DNA from: Bacteroidota bacterium
Lineage (GTDB): Bacteria; Bacteroidota; Bacteroidia; Chitinophagales; Saprospiraceae
DNA length: 55,935 nt
Reading direction: 5' to 3'
Assembly: GCA_029561355.1 (NCBI GenBank)
Contig: JAKQJD010000297.1
Span: 1 to 55,935, forward strand
Below are positions 53,166 to 55,935 of this stretch, piece by piece; within the stretch, counting starts at the first letter, position 1, and every line of letters begins with the position of its first letter. The notes below the pieces were generated by a model. The model did no database searches. It was given only the letters and a program-made list of their open reading frames with translations, and had not been told where the DNA came from. A program made the translations under genes and the position numbers.

Positions 53166-54884
53166 TTAGTTATATCTAAAGTCCACTGTCACGCCCCCAG
53201 CCTTCAGCGCGCCCTTGTCCACCTTCATTTTCTTCCCAGCCGGCACCAGCACCAGCACCCGCGCGGCATCGGCCGGAATGGAGAAGCGGAAATTACCGCT
53301 CACGTTTTTCTGTAAAACGGTGCGGCTCACCGTATCGTAAACGTCCACTTTGTCGGAGCCCAGGTTTACTTGCACCGACTTGCTTTCCGCAAACGGGTTG
53401 AAATACAGGTACGTCGGGTACGCTTTTTCTTTTCGGTAAAAATCCGTAGCGCGACAGTCGATCTGTAGAATCTGCGGCACGTCCGTTTTCTGAATGGTGC
53501 CGCCGAACAGTCCCACGTGGCCGCTGCCGTATACCGAAAACATCGTTTGCTGCGGCATACCTTTTTCCCACAGCGGTCCGTCGCCCTGCGCGAACGGCGT
53601 AATGCCCTTGAACTGCGGATACACCGATTCCTTGATAATGCCCTCGTAAGCGATCACGTTTTTGGTGATGGCCTTGTGCTGTGGAATGGCCTGGAGCGAA
53701 TCGGGCATTTCGTACGGGTAGCAGAAGCGAGCGGCATTGGAAGCGTTGAGCGCCCATTTGCCCACGGCGCGGGCGTAACGCTGGTCGTAACGCACGATGG
53801 CCGACATGGGCATCATGAGGTCGAACGTGTTCATCAGGAAGCCGTAGCCGCCGTTGTGCACGGTGCTGCCGGCCAGGCCGCCGATGTCGTAGCCGCCCCA
53901 GTTGCCGGCGAGTACGCCCCAGCCTTCGCGCCCCACGGCGCTGCCGTCGAAGGTCCAGTTGATAAAACGCGATATGTCGTAATCGGTGCCAACCTCTTCG
54001 TTCATACGGGCGCCAACATAGGCCGCAATGGGCATCATGGCTTCGTAGAAGCGGTTTTCTTTCTGGTTGTATAGTACATTCATGGCATTTTTGGCGGCGC
54101 GCAGGTATTTTTCATCGCCGAATTTCACCCAGGCGGAATACAGCACGAAGGCGTAGCCGCCCGCCACGTCTTCCTGGGTCGGAATGTGGTTTTTGCCGGG
54201 TTTCATGTTCTTGAAATCGAAATAGGAGTAACTGTAACTGTTGCCCATGATCGAATCGGAGCGGTAAAACTGATCGGCGATGGTGCGCTGAATCATCTTG
54301 AAATCCTTCTCCTCCGGGTACAGGTCGGCGACGCAGTAGAACAAAACGTTGTTGTGGATTTCATACCAGAAATCGTTGCCGTAGCCGCCGCCGATGTGGG
54401 CGCCTTTATTGGTAAAATCCATGATGACGTTCCAGCCGTTGTCGCGGTTGAAATAGTTGCGCAGCATTTTTACGTAATTGTGGCCGTCCTGCCGGCTTTT
54501 GTCGATGCCCACCAGCGAAGCGCCCAAAACGGCGCCAAGCGCGCCGAGCGCTTCGTGGTTTTCACCGTTATTCACGGCGGCGCCCATACGAATGTCGGCC
54601 AGGGCGGTATAGATGCCGAAAGTGGTGTCGGGAAAGTTGCGGCCCATGGCATCCCACCAGATGAGAGGAAGGAATTCCCCTTTTTGGGTAAAATCAAACA
54701 CATAGCGGTCGAAATCAAGTGCCGTTTTTTTCCAGTCCCGGTAGGCATATGGTTTGGGGTGATTAGGCATCTGCTCCACGCGCGGAATGGTGTGTTGCGC
54801 AACGGGCCCTGCGGTAGGCGGCAGGCCGGTTTGACGGGCGCAGGAAACCAGAACTAAAACCAACAAAAACAAAAGTTTATTCAT
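53166..54884 (-). CDS. Lipoprotein with alpha/alpha-barrel-like fold, possible polysaccharide-active enzyme
   Basis: 572 residues. Lipobox LVLVSC (Cys15). The body (about 45-440) is rich in helix pairs with aromatic and Gly/Asn loops (for example GNDFWYEIHNNVLFYCVADLY, AHIGGGYGND, DVAGGYAFVLYSAWVKFGDEKYLRAAKNAMNVLY), typical of six-hairpin (alpha/alpha)6 barrels of glycosidases and polysaccharide lyases. The last about 110 residues are a beta-sandwich (YLYFNPFAESKSVQVNLGSDKVDVYD). No catalytic motif is recognised with confidence. It is divergent from tspO with only 16 bp between start codons. Confidence 0.65.
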   Translation of the reverse strand: MNKLLFLLVLVLVSCARQTGLPPTAGPVAQHTIPRVEQMPNHPKPYAYRDWKKTALDFDRYVFDFTQKGEFLPLIWWDAMGRNFPDTTFGIYTALADIRMGAAVNNGENHEALGALGAVLGASLVGIDKSRQDGHNYVKMLRNYFNRDNGWNVIMDFTNKGAHIGGGYGNDFWYEIHNNVLFYCVADLYPEEKDFKMIQRTIADQFYRSDSIMGNSYSYSYFDFKNMKPGKNHIPTQEDVAGGYAFVLYSAWVKFGDEKYLRAAKNAMNVLYNQKENRFYEAMMPIAAYVGARMNEEVGTDYDISRFINWTFDGSAVGREGWGVLAGNWGGYDIGGLAGSTVHNGGYGFLMNTFDLMMPMSAIVRYDQRYARAVGKWALNASNAARFCYPYEMPDSLQAIPQHKAITKNVIAYEGIIKESVYPQFKGITPFAQGDGPLWEKGMPQQTMFSVYGSGHVGLFGGTIQKTDVPQILQIDCRATDFYRKEKAYPTYLYFNPFAESKSVQVNLGSDKVDVYDTVSRTVLQKNVSGNFRFSIPADAARVLVLVPAGKKMKVDKGALKAGGVTVDFRYN

Positions 54885-54900
54885 TGTAATTTTTTATTTT

Positions 54901-55395
54901 ATGACACAAGCAGTGAGCAATATTTCTTCCTTCTGGAAATGGGTAATTGCCGTAGTTATTTGCGAAGCGGCGGGCATTGTCAGCGCTCTTATTTCCATGA
55001 CCGCCATGAATCCTTGGTTCGATACCCTTAACAAGCCCTCGTGGAATCCGCCGGCCTACCTGTTTGGGCCGGTATGGACTTTTTTATATGTTCTGATGGG
55101 AACAGCGTTATGGCTCATCTGGAAAAGCGACGCGCCGGAGAAGGAGAAGAAAAGCGCCGAAATTGTTTTCGCCATACAGTTGTTCCTGAATTTCTGGTGG
55201 TCGATCATTTTCTTCAGATACCATGAACTGGCCCTCGCATTTGCTGAAGTGATTCTATTGTTGATTACCATAGCCATCACCATATTCCGCTTCGCGCCTA
55301 TTTCGCGCACGGCAGCTTGGCTGATGGTGCCTTATATCTCCTGGGTGAGTTTTGCTTCCATGCTCAACTACACCATCTGGATGATGAACAAGTAG
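54901..55395 (+). CDS. tspO: TspO/MBR family membrane protein
   Basis: 164 residues, five transmembrane helices. Family motifs: KPSWNPPAYLFGPVWTFLYVLMGTALWLIW (about 44-73), QLFLNFWWSIIFFRYHE (about 98-114) and PYISWVSFASMLNYTIWMMN (about 144-163, the W..FA..LN motif). TspO binds porphyrins and cholesterol-like ligands and is linked to oxidative or tetrapyrrole stress. The start is ATG 54901, divergent from the lipoprotein gene. Confidence 0.94.
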   Translation: MTQAVSNISSFWKWVIAVVICEAAGIVSALISMTAMNPWFDTLNKPSWNPPAYLFGPVWTFLYVLMGTALWLIWKSDAPEKEKKSAEIVFAIQLFLNFWWSIIFFRYHELALAFAEVILLLITIAITIFRFAPISRTAAWLMVPYISWVSFASMLNYTIWMMNK

Positions 55396-55401
55396 GAAAT
55401 T

Positions 55402-55433
55402 AGTGCGAAGTGCGAAGTCATCAGTGCGAAGTA
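55402..55433. repeat. Three gtgcgaagt direct repeats
   Basis: Copies of gtgcgaagt lie at about 55403, 55410 and 55424, shortly after the tspO stop and before the last gene. Another example of the word-repeat habit of this sequence. Confidence 0.7.
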
Positions 55434-55476
55434 ACACGTAAACACCTTCCTCATTCACTCACTTTAAATCTATAAC

Positions 55477-55935
55477 ATGCGAACGATCCCATTTTTCATA
55501 TTCCTTTTTCTGTTGTCGCTGGTTGCCTGTATGGGTAAAGGCCAGCCGGAAGTGAACACCGCACCGCCTTCACAAAACGCTACGGGCGATTATCCGCATC
55601 CGGAGCAGCAAGGGAAGGCATTTTCTATCAGCACGGAGGCTTTTTACCAGGCCACCCTGCCTTCCACATCTTCGGCGGGCCGTACGCTGAGCCTGAAACT
55701 CTCGCCCGACGGAAATGCGTTGCTCACCACCAACTTTATGGATGGCAACCGTTCTGTGGCCGATAAAGGCGAATGGACAACGCTCGACAACGGCAACCTG
55801 TTTCTCAGCCTCAAACGCGTCGACGGCCGGGACAGCACTAAAATGGAATTCGAACCCGACGGTGAAAAACTGGTTTACACCGGCAGCGATTTCGGCACCG
55901 CAGGTTTTACATTTTGGGTAAAACCCATCGAAGAA
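55477..55935 (+). CDS. Lipoprotein, truncated by the window end
   Basis: ATG 55477 opens a lipoprotein signal MRTIPFFIFLFLLSLVAC (Cys18 as the acylated residue). After a Pro/Gln-rich linker (about 20-45) there is a beta-rich region with ISTEAFYQATLPSTSSAGRTLSLKLSPDGNALLTTNFMDG and GEWTTLDNGNLFLSLKRVDG. This resembles NlpE-like or META-type small beta-barrel lipoproteins. 153 codons are present and no stop, so the 3' end is missing. Family assignment is tentative. Confidence 0.7.
   Translation, partial: MRTIPFFIFLFLLSLVACMGKGQPEVNTAPPSQNATGDYPHPEQQGKAFSISTEAFYQATLPSTSSAGRTLSLKLSPDGNALLTTNFMDGNRSVADKGEWTTLDNGNLFLSLKRVDGRDSTKMEFEPDGEKLVYTGSDFGTAGFTFWVKPIEE

Noticed and set aside
53166..54884. 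Assignment as heparinase/alginate lyase
   Set aside because: The general barrel look is there, but no conserved catalytic motif of those families could be identified.

Overview
The window reads as a chromosomal piece of a Bacteroidota genome, most like the Saprospiria/Saprospiraceae-type lineages. Grounds: type IX secretion (T9SS) C-terminal sorting domains, SprB-type repeats, GldM/GldN-like proteins, a TonB receptor with a carboxypeptidase-D-like N-domain, LytS/LytTR pairs with Reg_prop propellers, and TAnnTTTG-type promoter boxes. GC is about 55%, except for one clearly AT-richer block at about 19.8-22.2 kb. No rRNA, CRISPR array, transposase or phage gene was recognised. All family assignments come from reading motifs, not from database searches.

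Layout. 0-2.6 kb: a two-gene NLR-like pair, a small two-helix membrane protein overlapping an NB-ARC/TPR STAND ATPase. The two proteins carry the same short F/N/Q-rich motif, at the C-terminus of the first and the N-terminus of the second. 2.6-3.7 kb: a 21-bp repeat array, then tRNA-Thr(CGU) and tRNA-Pro(CGG). 3.9-7.4 kb: molybdenum-cofactor genes (moaC, a MobB-like/MobA fusion, moaD, moaE) converging on a TauE/SafE exporter. 7.4-11.2 kb: a secreted alpha/beta hydrolase and a TonB-dependent receptor. 11.8-17.3 kb: CotH-LTD-T9SS protein, DUF4956 membrane protein, HlyD-like adaptor and TolC-like protein. 17.4-19.8 kb: a large SprB-repeat T9SS surface protein. 19.9-22.1 kb: AT-rich animal-type haem peroxidase plus an unknown protein. 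22.2-28.4 kb: propeller sensor kinase, LytTR regulator, a small secreted protein and an uncharacterised helical protein.

28.8-38.0 kb is a rhamnose catabolic locus: AraC regulator, secreted acetyl-esterase-like protein, RhaT transporter, RhaI isomerase, RhaB kinase, bifunctional RhaEW aldolase/dehydrogenase and an FMN lactate dehydrogenase. Together they would take rhamnose to dihydroxyacetone phosphate and pyruvate. 38.0-40.7 kb: DUF72, Gfo/Idh/MocA oxidoreductase and a small conserved protein. 40.8-44.3 kb: ku-ligD end-joining operon, with ligD broken at an A9 run. 44.3-50.7 kb: multi-PAS kinase, SDR, DUF1330-like protein, GH172 hydrolase and a lipoprotein cytochrome c. 51.0-55.9 kb: GldN-like protein divergent from a frame-disrupted GldM-like protein, an alpha/alpha-barrel lipoprotein, TspO and a truncated lipoprotein gene.

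A recurring feature is the intergenic DNA. Nearly every gap holds an inverted repeat built from tandem copies of a short word (about 7-21 bp), with different words at different sites and some words shared between distant sites. Some arrays run into gene ends and supply stop codons (moaC, moaE, ligD), and one lies in frame inside rhaB.
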